Assembly: GCA_001899635.1 (NCBI GenBank)
Contig: MKVQ01000003.1
Coordinates: forward strand, 1-64,000
Origin: Myxococcales bacterium 68-20
GTDB taxonomy: Bacteria; Myxococcota_A; Polyangia; Polyangiales; Polyangiaceae
Reading direction: 5' to 3'
DNA length: 64,000 bases
Part shown: piece after piece, positions 1 through 10,164 of the stretch
Layout of the letters: the number at the start of each line of letters is the position of its first letter
Position numbering within the stretch: the first letter of the stretch is position 1
The notes under the pieces: generated by a model
The model's database searches: none
What the model was told of the DNA's origin: nothing
What the model saw: the letters and a program-made list of their open reading frames with translations, nothing else
Program-made: the position numbers and the translations under genes

Positions 1-356
1 CCCAGCGCCGACGCCATGGAAAGCTCGTCCAGCTTTCCACAGCGGTATCGATCACTTGCCCGCTAATGGAGCGGCATTGGGCCTAGACCCGCCGCCACGA
101 AGCGCCGCCTGCGCGAACAGCCGGTCCTCGACAGAGCCGTCGCGGCCACTCCGGCGCTACGGCTCGGTCTCGCGCAGACGTCCCAGCGTCCGCGCGAGGC
201 CGACGGCCGCCGCGAAGAAGCCGCGCCTCGAGTCGCAGCACAACCCGTCAGCAGGGATCAGGCGCAAACGTCCCGATCGCTCGCTCCGGGCCGGTCAGAG
301 CACTTCCGTTGCGGACCGGTTCGCGCCGCCGCCTCGTGTCGACCTAGATTCGATGC
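1..356. other. Intergenic leader of the hybrid kinase gene, no gene seen
   Basis: No reading frame here looks coding. It contains one copy of a 28-bp repeat (88-115) that recurs at 10137-10164. No convincing promoter or hairpin was found. The downstream gene starts at a GTG at 357. Confidence 0.4.
88..115. repeat. 28-bp dispersed repeat, copy 1
   Basis: The 28 bases from CCCGCCGCCACG to the closing CTGCGCG are identical to 10137-10164. Each copy is preceded by a TAG a few bases upstream. The second copy lies just past the end of the PLP enzyme gene, this one in an apparently non-coding leader. Read on the minus strand in the same frame, both copies give an Arg-rich peptide (RRRRFVAAGL). Its role is unknown. 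Confidence 0.6.
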
Positions 357-3300
357 GTGGATCCCCAGGCCGTCTACTCGATCTCAGAGACGCTCCACCG
401 CGATCCGCAAGCGGTGCTGTTTCGAGCGAATCGGCGAGCGGATGGCCGCCATGTCCTGCTCAAGGTGCTGGGCCCTCGTGCGACGAACAAGCGAGATCTC
501 GAGCGGCTGAAGAACGAGCTCGAGATCGGCGCCTCCTCTTGCACGCGGCACATCGTCCATCCGCTCAAGCTCGAGAGCCTCGGTGGATCTCCGGCGCTGG
601 AGCTCGACGATCCGGGCGGCGGGCCGCTCGAGCAGCTCCTACGCGACTGCGAGCCCATGCCCATCGGCACCTTTCTCGAGCTTGCGTGCTCGATCGCCAG
701 CGCACTCGCAGAGCTGCACCGGGAAGGGATCGTCCACAAGAACGTGAATCCGACGAACATCCTCGTGTCCCGCGAGACGTCGGAAGCCTGGCTCTTCGAT
801 CTCGGCCTCGCCTCACGAATTCCGCGCGAACATCAGAGCTTCGTCCCCTCGGAGCTGATCGAGGGATCGCTTCCGTACATATCTCCCGAACAGACCGGTC
901 GAATGAATCGTTCGATCGACAAGCGCACCGACCTCTATTCGCTCGGCGTGACGTTCTTCCGGATGCTGACCGGAAGGCTGCCCTTCGAGGCCAGCGATCC
1001 CGTCGCCTGGGTCCACAATCACGTCGCGAGGCCGGCGCCGGCGCCGTCCGCGATCACCCCTGGGATCCCCGCACCGCTCTCGGCGCTCGTGCTGCGCCTC
1101 CTCGCGAAGATGCCGGATGACCGGTACCAGACCGCCGGCGGTCTTCTCGCGGACCTGAAGCGGTTCCGCAGCATGCAAAGGGCCGGACTCGAGCTCGCGT
1201 CGATTCCGCTCGGGCAGGATGACGTCTCGGATCGCCTCCGGACCCCGCAGCGACTCTACGGCCGCGCTTCCGAACGCACCGAGCTTCTCCGCGCCTTTCG
1301 TCGCATGGTCGAGAGCGGAGAGCCGGAGCTCTGTCTCGTGTCGGGCTACTCGGGGGTCGGCAAGTCGTCGCTCGTCCACGAGCTGCTCCGCTCGATGACC
1401 GGCGCGCGCGGATTCTTCCTCTCCGGCAAGTTCGACCAGCTCGGACGCAGCGTCCCGTATGGGATCATCATCGAGGCCTTCCGAACTGCGCTGCGCGAGC
1501 TGCTGGGAATGCCGGAGGAGCGTCTGAGCATCTGGCGCGAGGAGCTCCGGCAAGCGCTCGGCCCCCAGGGCCGGCTCGTCACCGAGCTCCTCCCCGAGCT
1601 GGAGCTCATCGTGGGGCCCCAACCGCCCGTGGCGCCTCTGCCTCCGATCGAGGCTCAACCGCGGTTCCATGCGATCTTCGAGCGGTTCCTCGGCGTCCTG
1701 GCGCGCAAGGCGCATCCGGTGGTGCTCTTCCTCGACGACCTCCAGTGGAGCGATCTCGCGAGCCTTCGCCTGCTCGAATACCTGCTCCTCCAGCCCGAGA
1801 CGCATCACCTGCTCGTCGTTGGCGCCTACCGGGACAACGAGGTCGATGCGGGCCACCCGCTGCCGGCGACGCTCCACCGGCTGAAGGCCGCGGGCTGCCG
1901 GACCACGGAGCTCGCGCTGCGCCCGCTCGGTCCGGAGCACATGGCGGAGCTGGTAGCGAACGCCGTGTACCTCCCGGTCGAGGAGGCGCGTCCACTCGCG
2001 AACGTCGTCGAAGAGAAGGCGGGCGGAAATCCGTTCTTCGCGATCCAGCTCCTCACGGTGCTCGAGGAGGAGCGCCTCCTGCGGTTCGACCCCGGCGAGC
2101 GTCGATGGACCTGGGACCTTTCGAGGATCCGCGAGAAGGAATACACGGACAACGTCGTCGACCTCGTCATCTCCCGGATCGGACGCCTGCCCCAGCGTTG
2201 CCGCGACTCGCTTCGACTCGCGGCGTGCATCGGGAACTCCACCGATCTCGAGACCCTCGCCGCGGTGTCCGAGGAATCGATCGATGAGCTTCGCCAGGAC
2301 CTCGTTCCCGCGCTGCAAGAGGGGCTGGTCCTTCGCTCCGGCACCAACGTCCGCTTCCTCCACGATCGGGTGCAGCAGGCAGCCTACGAGCTCGTCCCCA
2401 AGGACCAGCGCGAGTCGATCCACCTCCGGATTGGACGCCTTCTCCTCCGGGCAACGCCGCCGGATAAGCTGGACGAGCAGATCTTCTCGATCACGAACCA
2501 GCTCAACCGGGGTCGACGACTCCTCGAGCCGTCCGAGAAAAGCCGTGTCGCCGAGCTGAACCTCGCCGCCGGCCGCAAGGCGATGGCGGCCGCCGCCTTC
2601 GGTGCCGCGTCGAGCCACTTCGCGACGGGCGCGGGACTCCTGCGCTCCGAGGCCTGGCAGGATCGCTACGAGCTCGCTTTTCCGCTGCACCTCGGGTGGG
2701 CGCAGGGCGCGTTCCTCTCGGGAGACCGGGACGCGGCCAGACGCGTCCTCGCGCTCCTCCGCGGGCGTGCACGCGACGCGCGCGACGTGGCCTCGGTCGC
2801 CGTGGCCGAGATCTATCTCCACATCGTCCGAGACGAGCTCCTGGAGGCCATCGAGGTGGCGCTCGCTTGCCTGCGGACCTTCGGAATCGAATGGCACCTG
2901 CGTCCGACGGAGGAGGACGTGCGCCGCGAGTACGAGGCCTTTCGCGGGAGTCTCGGCGACACGCCCATTCCGGACCTCGCGGGGTTGCCCCCGATGGAAA
3001 ACGAGGAGGCGCTCGCCATCACGAGCATCATCGCGGCCGTGGCCGTCGCCGTCCTCTGCACCGACCGCGGTCTCCTGGCCGTCATCGCCTGCCGGAGCGT
3101 GGCTCTATGCATCCGGTTCGGCAACTCGGACTCCGCGGGCACGAACTATCTTTGGCTGGGGATGATCCTGGCCGATGTCTTCGGCCGCTACCAGGACGCC
3201 TATGACCTGGGCCGGCTTGGCAGGCAGCTGGTCGATCGGCGCGGCCTCGAGGGGCACATGGCGAGGGCCTACCTCTTGTCGGCCTTCACGAACCAGTGGA

Positions 3301-5996
3301 GGGAGCCCCTCGCGGCCGGCGCGGCCCTCGCTCGACGAGCGTTCGACGGGGCAGTTCGAGTAGGGGACATCACGTACGCTTGCTACGTCCGCTGGGACGT
3401 GATTTCGCTCCTCCTCGCGATGGGTACGCCGCTCGAGGAGGTCCGGCGCGAGTGCGTCGCCGCGCAAGCCTATGTCGAGAAGGTCGAATATCCCCTCGTC
3501 TCGGCCGTCGTGACCAGCCAGCTACGTCTCACGCTCAGCCTGCAAGGGGAGACCTCGGGGCTCTCTTCGTTCAGCGGCGACGGGTTCGACGAGCGCGCCT
3601 TCGAAGCGCACCTGGAGTCCAAGCTGCCGGCCATGACGCTCGCGATCTGCTGCCACAACCTGCGCAAGCTCCAGGCGAGCTTCTTCGCGGGCGACTGGGA
3701 CGGGGCCCTCGCAGCGGCGCGGCGAGCCGAGGAGCTGCTCTGGAGCGCGCCTTCGTTCACGGAGGTGCCGGAGTTCCACTTTTTTCATGCACTCACGCTG
3801 GCCGCATCGGTACGGAGACCTCCGGCAGAGACGCAGCTCCTCGACGCATTGAAGGCAGTGCAGGAGAGATTCCGCATCTGGGCCGAGGGCTGCCCGAGCA
3901 ATTTCGGCCACAAACACGCGCTCGTCTCCGCCGAGATCGCGCGGCTCGAGGGGCGCACCGCCGAGGCGACGCAGCTCTACGAACAAGCCATCGTGACGGC
4001 GCGCGCTGGCGGCTTCCTCCAGAACGAAGCCATCGCATTCGAGCTCGCTTCCCGGTTCTACCGCGAGCGCGGCTTCATGCCCATCGCCGACCTCTATCTT
4101 CGCGACGCAAGAAGCCGCTACCTCGCCTGGGGCGCCATCGGGAAAGTCCGCGACATCGACCGACGCTATCCCCAGCTCGTCGAGGTGAGCGTCGCCGCTC
4201 CCTCCGCGACGCTCACTCTGCCGGCAGAGCAGCTCGATTGGATGGCGGTGACGAAGGCGACCCAGGCGATCTCCAAGGAGATCGTCTGGGACCACCTCGT
4301 CGATCGCCTCGTGCGTGTGGTCTTGGAGCAGGGCGGCGCGCAGCGCGCGTGCTTCGTCTTTCGGCGGGACGGCGCGCTGGAGATCGACGCGGAGGCCACT
4401 GCCACGGAGCTCGGCATCGAAGCGAAGAGGGTGAAGACCCCGCTCTCGGCGGACCGCGCCGCCACCTCGATCGTCCAGCTCGTCTTGCGCACCGGCGAGC
4501 CCGTCGTTCTCGACGATCCCGCCGACATCGATTGGGCACGGACCGACGCCTACGTCGCGCGCAGGCGTCCGAGATCGCTCTTGTGCCTTCCGATCGTGAG
4601 GCAGTCCGAAGCGATCGGCGCCCTCTATCTGGAGAACGATCTGGTCGCCGGGGCATTTCCCGCGCCGCGCCTGGCGGCGCTCGAGCTCATCGCGAGCCAG
4701 GCCGCGGTGTCGATCGAGATCTCCCAGTTGCTGTCGCGGGAGCAAGAGCGCCGCGAGTCGGCGGAGGAGGAACGGCGCCATACCCAGCTGCTCGCCGAGA
4801 TCACCGCGGCGCTCTCGCAATCGCTCGTCGTCGATGAGCAGGCCCGATTGCTGGCGAAGACCTGCATCCACTTCCCGGCGAGTGCTTCGTTCGTCTATCT
4901 CGTGGACGAGCGCGGACTCTTGCGCTTTCGCGGCGTAGCGACCGCGAGCCCGATGGAGGAGCCGCGGATGGACGCACTCCGAAGCTACGCGCCTGCCGCC
5001 GAATCTTCCGACCTCGTGGCCCAGGCCCTGCGGACGGGCTCTCCGATCCTCGTCTCCTCGCTGGACGACACCGCGCTCGGTGTCGGGGCCGGAAACGATG
5101 AACACGTCGCGCTCCTGCGTGCCGTCGGCATCGGATCCATGATGGCGGTACCGCTCGTGTCGCGCCGCCAAACGTTCGGCGTCCTCGCGATCGCTCGGGA
5201 CGCGCAAGCTCGCGCGTTCGAGCCTCGCGAGATCGAGCTTCTATCCACGATCGCCTGGCGCTCCGCGATCGTCATCGACAGCGCCTCGCTCTACGACGCC
5301 GCGCAGAAGGCGATCCGCGCTCGCGAGGAGTTCCTCTCCGTCGCGTCGCACGAGATGCGCACGCCCCTGACGAGCCTCAAGTTGACCATGTACCAGCTCG
5401 AGCGACGGCGGACGAAGATGTCCACACCGCAACTCGAGGCGGCGGTGGCGCTCGCGAGTCGACAGACGCATCGCCTCGAACGCCTCGTCGATACCCTCCT
5501 CGACGTGACGAGGGCAAGGTCGGGCCAGCTCGACCTCCGCGTCGAAGACGTCGATCTTCATGCTCTCGTCGAGGATGTCGCGGCCCAACTCGCGCAGGAT
5601 CTCAGACGCCAAGGCACGCCCCTCGAGCTCCGGTCCGAGGGAGCGATCGTCGGTCGATGGGATGAGCTACGGCTCGAGCAGGTCGTCACCAACCTTCTCT
5701 CCAACGCGATGAAGTTCGGGAAGGGCAAGCCCATCGAGGTGACGATCTCGCAGCATGACGCGAGCGCGCGGCTCTCGGTCACCGACCACGGACCGGGGAT
5801 GCGCGACGAGGTCCGGCAGCGACTCTTCCAGCAGTTCTCGCGCGGCGTCTCGGACCGCCACCACGGAGGGCTCGGGCTCGGGCTCTACGTCACACGCATG
5901 ATCGTGGAGGCGCACGGAGGCCGGATCGACGTCGAGACCGAGCTCGGTCGAGGCTCGACGTTCACCGTGGAGCTACCGCTGATCCCCACCCGATGA
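357..5996 (+). CDS. Giant hybrid sensor: kinase-like, AAA ATPase, GAF, histidine kinase
   Basis: A 1879-residue cytoplasmic signalling protein of the Ser/Thr-kinase/ATPase/GAF/histidine-kinase class found in myxobacteria and cyanobacteria. In order: a kinase-like domain (about 10-280), an AAA-type ATPase (P-loop Lys336, Walker B Asp460-Asp461), a long helical TPR-like region (about 650-1290), two GAF-like domains (about 1315-1465 and 1500-1640), a HisKA segment with phospho-acceptor His1665 in HEMRTP, and a HATPase with N1779LLSN, D1810HGPGM and a GLGLGLY box. The kinase-like domain keeps Lys36 and the DLG Asp148, but the HRD-type loop reads HKNVNPTN (127-134), so the catalytic Asp is Asn129; it is probably a pseudokinase sensor module. 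The start is GTG. No receiver domain and no adjacent response regulator are present, so the output partner is unknown. Confidence 0.9.
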   Translation: MDPQAVYSISETLHRDPQAVLFRANRRADGRHVLLKVLGPRATNKRDLERLKNELEIGASSCTRHIVHPLKLESLGGSPALELDDPGGGPLEQLLRDCEPMPIGTFLELACSIASALAELHREGIVHKNVNPTNILVSRETSEAWLFDLGLASRIPREHQSFVPSELIEGSLPYISPEQTGRMNRSIDKRTDLYSLGVTFFRMLTGRLPFEASDPVAWVHNHVARPAPAPSAITPGIPAPLSALVLRLLAKMPDDRYQTAGGLLADLKRFRSMQRAGLELASIPLGQDDVSDRLRTPQRLYGRASERTELLRAFRRMVESGEPELCLVSGYSGVGKSSLVHELLRSMTGARGFFLSGKFDQLGRSVPYGIIIEAFRTALRELLGMPEERLSIWREELRQALGPQGRLVTELLPELELIVGPQPPVAPLPPIEAQPRFHAIFERFLGVLARKAHPVVLFLDDLQWSDLASLRLLEYLLLQPETHHLLVVGAYRDNEVDAGHPLPATLHRLKAAGCRTTELALRPLGPEHMAELVANAVYLPVEEARPLANVVEEKAGGNPFFAIQLLTVLEEERLLRFDPGERRWTWDLSRIREKEYTDNVVDLVISRIGRLPQRCRDSLRLAACIGNSTDLETLAAVSEESIDELRQDLVPALQEGLVLRSGTNVRFLHDRVQQAAYELVPKDQRESIHLRIGRLLLRATPPDKLDEQIFSITNQLNRGRRLLEPSEKSRVAELNLAAGRKAMAAAAFGAASSHFATGAGLLRSEAWQDRYELAFPLHLGWAQGAFLSGDRDAARRVLALLRGRARDARDVASVAVAEIYLHIVRDELLEAIEVALACLRTFGIEWHLRPTEEDVRREYEAFRGSLGDTPIPDLAGLPPMENEEALAITSIIAAVAVAVLCTDRGLLAVIACRSVALCIRFGNSDSAGTNYLWLGMILADVFGRYQDAYDLGRLGRQLVDRRGLEGHMARAYLLSAFTNQWREPLAAGAALARRAFDGAVRVGDITYACYVRWDVISLLLAMGTPLEEVRRECVAAQAYVEKVEYPLVSAVVTSQLRLTLSLQGETSGLSSFSGDGFDERAFEAHLESKLPAMTLAICCHNLRKLQASFFAGDWDGALAAARRAEELLWSAPSFTEVPEFHFFHALTLAASVRRPPAETQLLDALKAVQERFRIWAEGCPSNFGHKHALVSAEIARLEGRTAEATQLYEQAIVTARAGGFLQNEAIAFELASRFYRERGFMPIADLYLRDARSRYLAWGAIGKVRDIDRRYPQLVEVSVAAPSATLTLPAEQLDWMAVTKATQAISKEIVWDHLVDRLVRVVLEQGGAQRACFVFRRDGALEIDAEATATELGIEAKRVKTPLSADRAATSIVQLVLRTGEPVVLDDPADIDWARTDAYVARRRPRSLLCLPIVRQSEAIGALYLENDLVAGAFPAPRLAALELIASQAAVSIEISQLLSREQERRESAEEERRHTQLLAEITAALSQSLVVDEQARLLAKTCIHFPASASFVYLVDERGLLRFRGVATASPMEEPRMDALRSYAPAAESSDLVAQALRTGSPILVSSLDDTALGVGAGNDEHVALLRAVGIGSMMAVPLVSRRQTFGVLAIARDAQARAFEPREIELLSTIAWRSAIVIDSASLYDAAQKAIRAREEFLSVASHEMRTPLTSLKLTMYQLERRRTKMSTPQLEAAVALASRQTHRLERLVDTLLDVTRARSGQLDLRVEDVDLHALVEDVAAQLAQDLRRQGTPLELRSEGAIVGRWDELRLEQVVTNLLSNAMKFGKGKPIEVTISQHDASARLSVTDHGPGMRDEVRQRLFQQFSRGVSDRHHGGLGLGLYVTRMIVEAHGGRIDVETELGRGSTFTVELPLIPTR

Positions 5997-6347
5997 TGGC
6001 GCGTGGCCCTGCCCGCTCGCGCGACCGCCGGCAGTCAGTAGGGGAGTGGCCGCCGCGGGAATAGTCGACTGCGCGGAGTTGAGGACTACTCGGCAGCTGC
6101 GCCCACTCGTCGGCGTCGAACGCACCCCGCCACGATCGAGAGCCACTACAGACCGAGCAGGGAAACGCCGGCAGTCAACTTGAGGTCGCTGGGCTGCACT
6201 GCAGGCGACGAAGCTCCGCTTGCTCTGAGCGGGGGGCGCGCGGCGCTCGGGCTCGCGTCACCTGCCCCTTTCGACCCATTAATTATCACGCTCTTCGTGA
6301 AAAAGGGGCAGCTTCCTTCGATCACGCGGTTTTGGCTTCATCGCGTC
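5997..6347. other. Intergenic region before the helicase
   Basis: About 350 bases with no convincing gene. A short motif, CGCCGGCAGTCA, occurs twice (near 6028 and 6167). The frame of the next gene is open from a TTG at 6180, but recognisable helicase sequence begins near the ATG at 6348. Confidence 0.4.
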
Positions 6348-7847
6348 ATGACCGAGTCCGTCGTCTCCAGCTATTTCACGCCTCGATCCGCTGTCGAACG
6401 GAGGCGGGCGCCGTCGCTCGTCGACGTCTCGCTCGATCCAGTTCAGCGAGCCGCAATCGATCTGCCACCGGAACGCCCGCTTCTCGTGCTCGGCGAGGCT
6501 GGGCACGGCAAGACCACCGTCCTCCTTCACCGAGTCGCGCGGATCTGGAGAGCTTCGGGACGGTCGCTCCGCACAGCGATCCTTGTTCCAACCGAGGGCC
6601 TCGTGCGCCTCGTCCAGCCGCTTCTCCGGCGGCTCGGGGTCGACGTCGAGGTCTGGACCTTCGACCGCTTCGCGGAGAAGCAGGCCCGGCAGGCGTTCCG
6701 TCGACTTCCGCCCGAGAGCGAGCTCACACCACCGAGCGTGATGCGCCTCAAGCGAAGCCCGGCACTACGCCCGATGCTCGAGGAGATCGCGTCGCGCGGC
6801 CCCGGCATCATCGATGACGACGCCGATGCGCCCGTACGCAGGTCGCGCTCACACGTCTCGCGAGGCGATCTCCAGCACCTCTTCGGCGATCGTGTGCTCA
6901 TGGAGAAGGTCGCGCGAGCGGGAGCGCTGCCGGCGCACGTCGTGGAAGACATCCTCGAGCGGACGCACATCCAGTTCGTCCTCACGACCGAGCGCGAGTT
7001 GGCACACGTCACGGATCGCGAGCGCCTCGTGGCGGTCGATGGCCGCGCGCTCGACGAAGGCACGGCCACGGGGCATGCGACGACCGTCGACGTCGAGGAC
7101 TATCCGGTGCTCTTCGAGATCGATCGGCTCCGGGCGGAGCGCCGTGGTGCGAAGCCAACCGCACCGCGGTCCTTCGACCTCATCGCGATCGACGAGGCGC
7201 AGGAGCTCGCGCCGCTCGAGCTCGCATTGATCGGGCGGAGCCTGGTGCCTGGAGGCTCGCTGGTCGTCTCCGGCGATGCCGATCAGCACACCGACGAGAC
7301 GAGCACGTTCCTCGGTTGGGAGGCCGTCATGCGGGAGCTCGGGGTCGTCGACCACGCGACCACGACGCTCGAAATCGGCTATCGCTGTCCGCCCGAGATC
7401 GTCGATCTTGCACGCGCCGTCCGTGACGGCACTACAAAGGCGCCCGTTCCCATCGACGTCTTCGAGGACGATCGCTCCCTCGCCGATGCGCTCGGTCCCG
7501 CGATGGCCGAGGTGCTCGAGCGGGATCCGCGCACGTCGATCGCTGTCGTGTGCCGGCATCCGCTCCCAGCACGCCGGCTCGCTGCGATGCTCCGCGCGAG
7601 CGTGCCAGCGCGGGTCGTCTTCGACGGACGATTCCTTCCGCGAGGCCCGGTACAGGTCAGCATCGTCTCCGACGTCAAAGGCCTCGAGTTCGACTACGTC
7701 CTCGTCCCCGATGCCGATGCGCGGACCTGGCCCGACGACGCTGCAGCCCGTCGCGCAATGTACGTCGCGATCACGCGTGCCCGCCACCAGGTGCTTCTTA
7801 CGTGCATCGGTGAGCCGACACCGATCGTACCGCGGCGTGGCGATTGA
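6348..7847 (+). CDS. UvrD/Rep-like superfamily 1 DNA helicase (compact)
   Basis: A 499-residue ATPase with the ordered motifs of UvrD/helicase-IV-like SF1 enzymes. These are a P-loop GEAGHGKTT (Lys55), motif II DEAQ (282-285), motif III (VVSGDADQ), a YRCP motif, motif V (SDVKGLEFD) and motif VI (YVAITRARH). UvrD and Rep are about 670-720 residues long, so this protein is short and probably lacks full accessory 2B/1B domains. Such short forms are usually assigned to DNA repair or nucleic-acid remodelling. The ATG at 6348 is preferred over the upstream TTG at 6180 because the extra 56 residues show no conserved feature. It stands alone. Confidence 0.85.
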   Translation: MTESVVSSYFTPRSAVERRRAPSLVDVSLDPVQRAAIDLPPERPLLVLGEAGHGKTTVLLHRVARIWRASGRSLRTAILVPTEGLVRLVQPLLRRLGVDVEVWTFDRFAEKQARQAFRRLPPESELTPPSVMRLKRSPALRPMLEEIASRGPGIIDDDADAPVRRSRSHVSRGDLQHLFGDRVLMEKVARAGALPAHVVEDILERTHIQFVLTTERELAHVTDRERLVAVDGRALDEGTATGHATTVDVEDYPVLFEIDRLRAERRGAKPTAPRSFDLIAIDEAQELAPLELALIGRSLVPGGSLVVSGDADQHTDETSTFLGWEAVMRELGVVDHATTTLEIGYRCPPEIVDLARAVRDGTTKAPVPIDVFEDDRSLADALGPAMAEVLERDPRTSIAVVCRHPLPARRLAAMLRASVPARVVFDGRFLPRGPVQVSIVSDVKGLEFDYVLVPDADARTWPDDAAARRAMYVAITRARHQVLLTCIGEPTPIVPRRGD

Positions 7848-8219
7848 TTGACGAGTCCCTCGGAACGCAACAGAGGCCGGTCAGCTCGGAGAAGCCGGCC
7901 GCCGAGACGCCCGCACGAGCCAAGCAGCGACGGGCGAGCAGAGCGCGATAACCCCAGCGGCGAACAGGTACGGCACCACCGCGCCGAGCAGACGGCCGTC
8001 GAAGCCGAGACGACTTCGCCACGCGAACGGAACCGTAAGCCCCCATTGCCGGTCGATCGCGTCGGCGCCAAGCTGAAGCGTTCGGCGACGGGCGGGCAGC
8101 GAGCTCCGCGGAAGATCGGGAAGCGAGGCCTCGAGTCTGCCGCCCCCACGTGCGCTCTGAGCTCGCCGACTTTGCGGCTCGCGGACAGCGAGGGGCGACT
8201 ATGCTGGCGCCGACCGCCC
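7848..8219. other. Intergenic region upstream of the PLP enzyme
   Basis: About 370 bases in which the frame of the next gene is open but compositionally unlike protein (Arg/Ser/Pro runs). No promoter or RNA element was recognised. Confidence 0.35.
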
Positions 8220-10127
8220 ATGGCACAGCCTACGTCCTCCCTCGCCCTCTCCCCGTCCTTCGCCTCGAACCTCGCGGAGGTCCTGCGACGTACGCTGGGC
8301 ACCCCCGGCGCGATGCCCGAGGACTGGGAGCCGCGCGCGACGACCTACGATCTTCCGCGCTTCGACTCGGAGACGCAGTTCGCGGCGCGGCTCGACGCGG
8401 CGCTCGCGCGCATCGTCGCCGACGACGTCACGGCTCCCGAGGCCGTCCGCGACGCGCTCTACGGCTGTGGTCTCCCCTACGACTACGCGCGCCTCGGTCA
8501 GCCGCTCTCGACGGTCTACGAGCTCCTGCAGAGAGCGCGCACCGGCGCCTCGCGCGCCTTCTCGTTCGCGTCAGTGACGAAGCCCTGGCTCAGCGTGATC
8601 GAAGTGCCCGGACGCACATTGCCCGTGCGCGTCTTCGCGGATGGCGAGCTCCCCGTTTCGGAGGCCGAAAAGGCGCGACTCCGCGAGCAGGGCGTCGAGC
8701 TCCACGAGCGACACGAAGGCCCCGTCACGTCGCGTGACGACGCGATCACCGTGCACGTGCTCGCCTCTCCTTTCACCGGCGACGTGGGCGCGCAGCCGGC
8801 CGACGCCGTCTGTTTCGCGGTGCCCAACGGCGGAGTCTTGCTCATCCGCGACGAGGCGCGCATCCCGCCCGCGGGCATTCAGCTCATCCGCAAACGCACC
8901 GTTTCGGCGCTCCTCGCGGTCGACGCCCTGCACGCGCTCGAGCGCGACCTCGGGCTCACGCCGAGCGCCGAGCCCACGTCGACGCCGGCCGCGTGTGACG
9001 CGAAGCTCCGCGCGCTCTTCCCGGAGATCACCGAGGCGCTGTACTTCTGCACCGGGCTCGCCGCGGAGGCCGCCGTGTTCGCCGCCGCGGCCGACGTTCT
9101 CGGTCCCACGCCCGTCACGTTCTTCTATGCGGAGAACGGCTACGGCGGCACCGGACAGCTGATCTCCGAGGTGCTCGCCCCACGGACGTCGCTGACGCCC
9201 GCGCCGCTACCCGTGCTCGGAACGGACGCCGAGGGCCGCGCGATCACGCTCGTCGACGGAATCCTCGCGCGGCTCGACGCGCTCGCCGGCGCGCCCGCGG
9301 TCGTCTTCCTCGAGACCCCGACGAACCCCGAGCTCCAGGCACACGACTTCGAGAAGCTCGTCGACGGCCTGCGCGCGTACGCGGCGCGCTGGGGACACCG
9401 GATCCCCGTCCTCGTCGACACGACGCTCGCGCCGCTCTACCCGGTGTTCCAGCTCGGCTGCGCGAAGGACTGGCCGTTTCTCCTCGTGAAGAGCGGCTCG
9501 AAGTATTTCACGAAGGGCAAGACGACGCTCGGCGTCGCCGCATGCGCCTCCGATCCGATCGCGAAGAGCATCCTCGCCCGCGCGCGCGCGCTGGGGAGCG
9601 ACGCCGACTCCTTCGCGCGCCTGTCGCAGCTCGCCGACCTCGAGGCGGGCCTCTCGGATCTCAAACCGCGCATGGCGACGATCCGCGCCCACACCCTGCA
9701 TCTCGTCGATGGCATTCGCGCGGCGCTCGCGGCGCGCGGCCGGGACGTCACGCTCTACGCCATGACCGAGGCGCAGGCGCGTGAAGGGCTCGACTGCGGC
9801 CTCGTCTCCTTCTACTTGCCGCCGGCGCCGACAGACCGCGCGGATCTCGTCGACGAGTTCGTCGACCACCTGCTCGCCGCGGCGCCTTCGCTGGTCAAGA
9901 GCCGCGTGAGCTACGGGCAGTCGACGGGTGGCGGCAAGCCGGATTGGTTCTACGTCATCAACCCGCAAGAATCGACGCAAGGCTCCTTGCCTCAGGCCGT
10001 CAAGGACGCGCAGAAGCGCGACAACGTCCAGATCTGCCGCGTCTCGGTCCCCGAACACGCGGACGTTGACGCGCTGCTCGCCGCGATGGAGCCGTTCTTC
10101 ACGCGAAAGTTCGGCCCGCGCTCGTAG
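8220..10127 (+). CDS. PLP-dependent Cys/Met-metabolism-type enzyme
   Basis: A 635-residue protein whose C-terminal two-thirds has the fold-type I pattern of the cystathionine gamma-synthase/lyase family. The Schiff-base lysine is Lys428 in KSGSKYFTKGKTTLG, preceded by a FLETPTNPEL segment and a strand ending in VDTT that supplies the cofactor-contacting Asp. Family members act on cysteine, cystathionine or homoserine esters. The roughly 200-residue N-terminal part (starting near ATTYDLPRFDSETQF) is not part of the bacterial core and makes the protein much longer than the usual 380-430 residues. The substrate cannot be assigned. The start is ATG 8220. It is monocistronic. Confidence 0.75.
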   Translation: MAQPTSSLALSPSFASNLAEVLRRTLGTPGAMPEDWEPRATTYDLPRFDSETQFAARLDAALARIVADDVTAPEAVRDALYGCGLPYDYARLGQPLSTVYELLQRARTGASRAFSFASVTKPWLSVIEVPGRTLPVRVFADGELPVSEAEKARLREQGVELHERHEGPVTSRDDAITVHVLASPFTGDVGAQPADAVCFAVPNGGVLLIRDEARIPPAGIQLIRKRTVSALLAVDALHALERDLGLTPSAEPTSTPAACDAKLRALFPEITEALYFCTGLAAEAAVFAAAADVLGPTPVTFFYAENGYGGTGQLISEVLAPRTSLTPAPLPVLGTDAEGRAITLVDGILARLDALAGAPAVVFLETPTNPELQAHDFEKLVDGLRAYAARWGHRIPVLVDTTLAPLYPVFQLGCAKDWPFLLVKSGSKYFTKGKTTLGVAACASDPIAKSILARARALGSDADSFARLSQLADLEAGLSDLKPRMATIRAHTLHLVDGIRAALAARGRDVTLYAMTEAQAREGLDCGLVSFYLPPAPTDRADLVDEFVDHLLAAAPSLVKSRVSYGQSTGGGKPDWFYVINPQESTQGSLPQAVKDAQKRDNVQICRVSVPEHADVDALLAAMEPFFTRKFGPRS

Positions 10128-10136
10128 CAGCGTAGC

Positions 10137-10164
10137 CCCGCCGCCACGAAGCGCCGCCTGCGCG
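10137..10164. repeat. 28-bp dispersed repeat, copy 2
   Basis: Identical over 28 bases to 88-115. It lies 9 bases beyond the PLP enzyme stop codon and overlaps the 3-prime end of the frameshifted minus-strand gene. It has no obvious hairpin of its own. Confidence 0.6.

Noticed and set aside
813-2897. Long open frame of 694 codons on the minus strand inside the kinase gene
   Set aside because: Antisense to a well-supported gene, Arg/Glu/Leu-rich without domains; typical GC-rich shadow.
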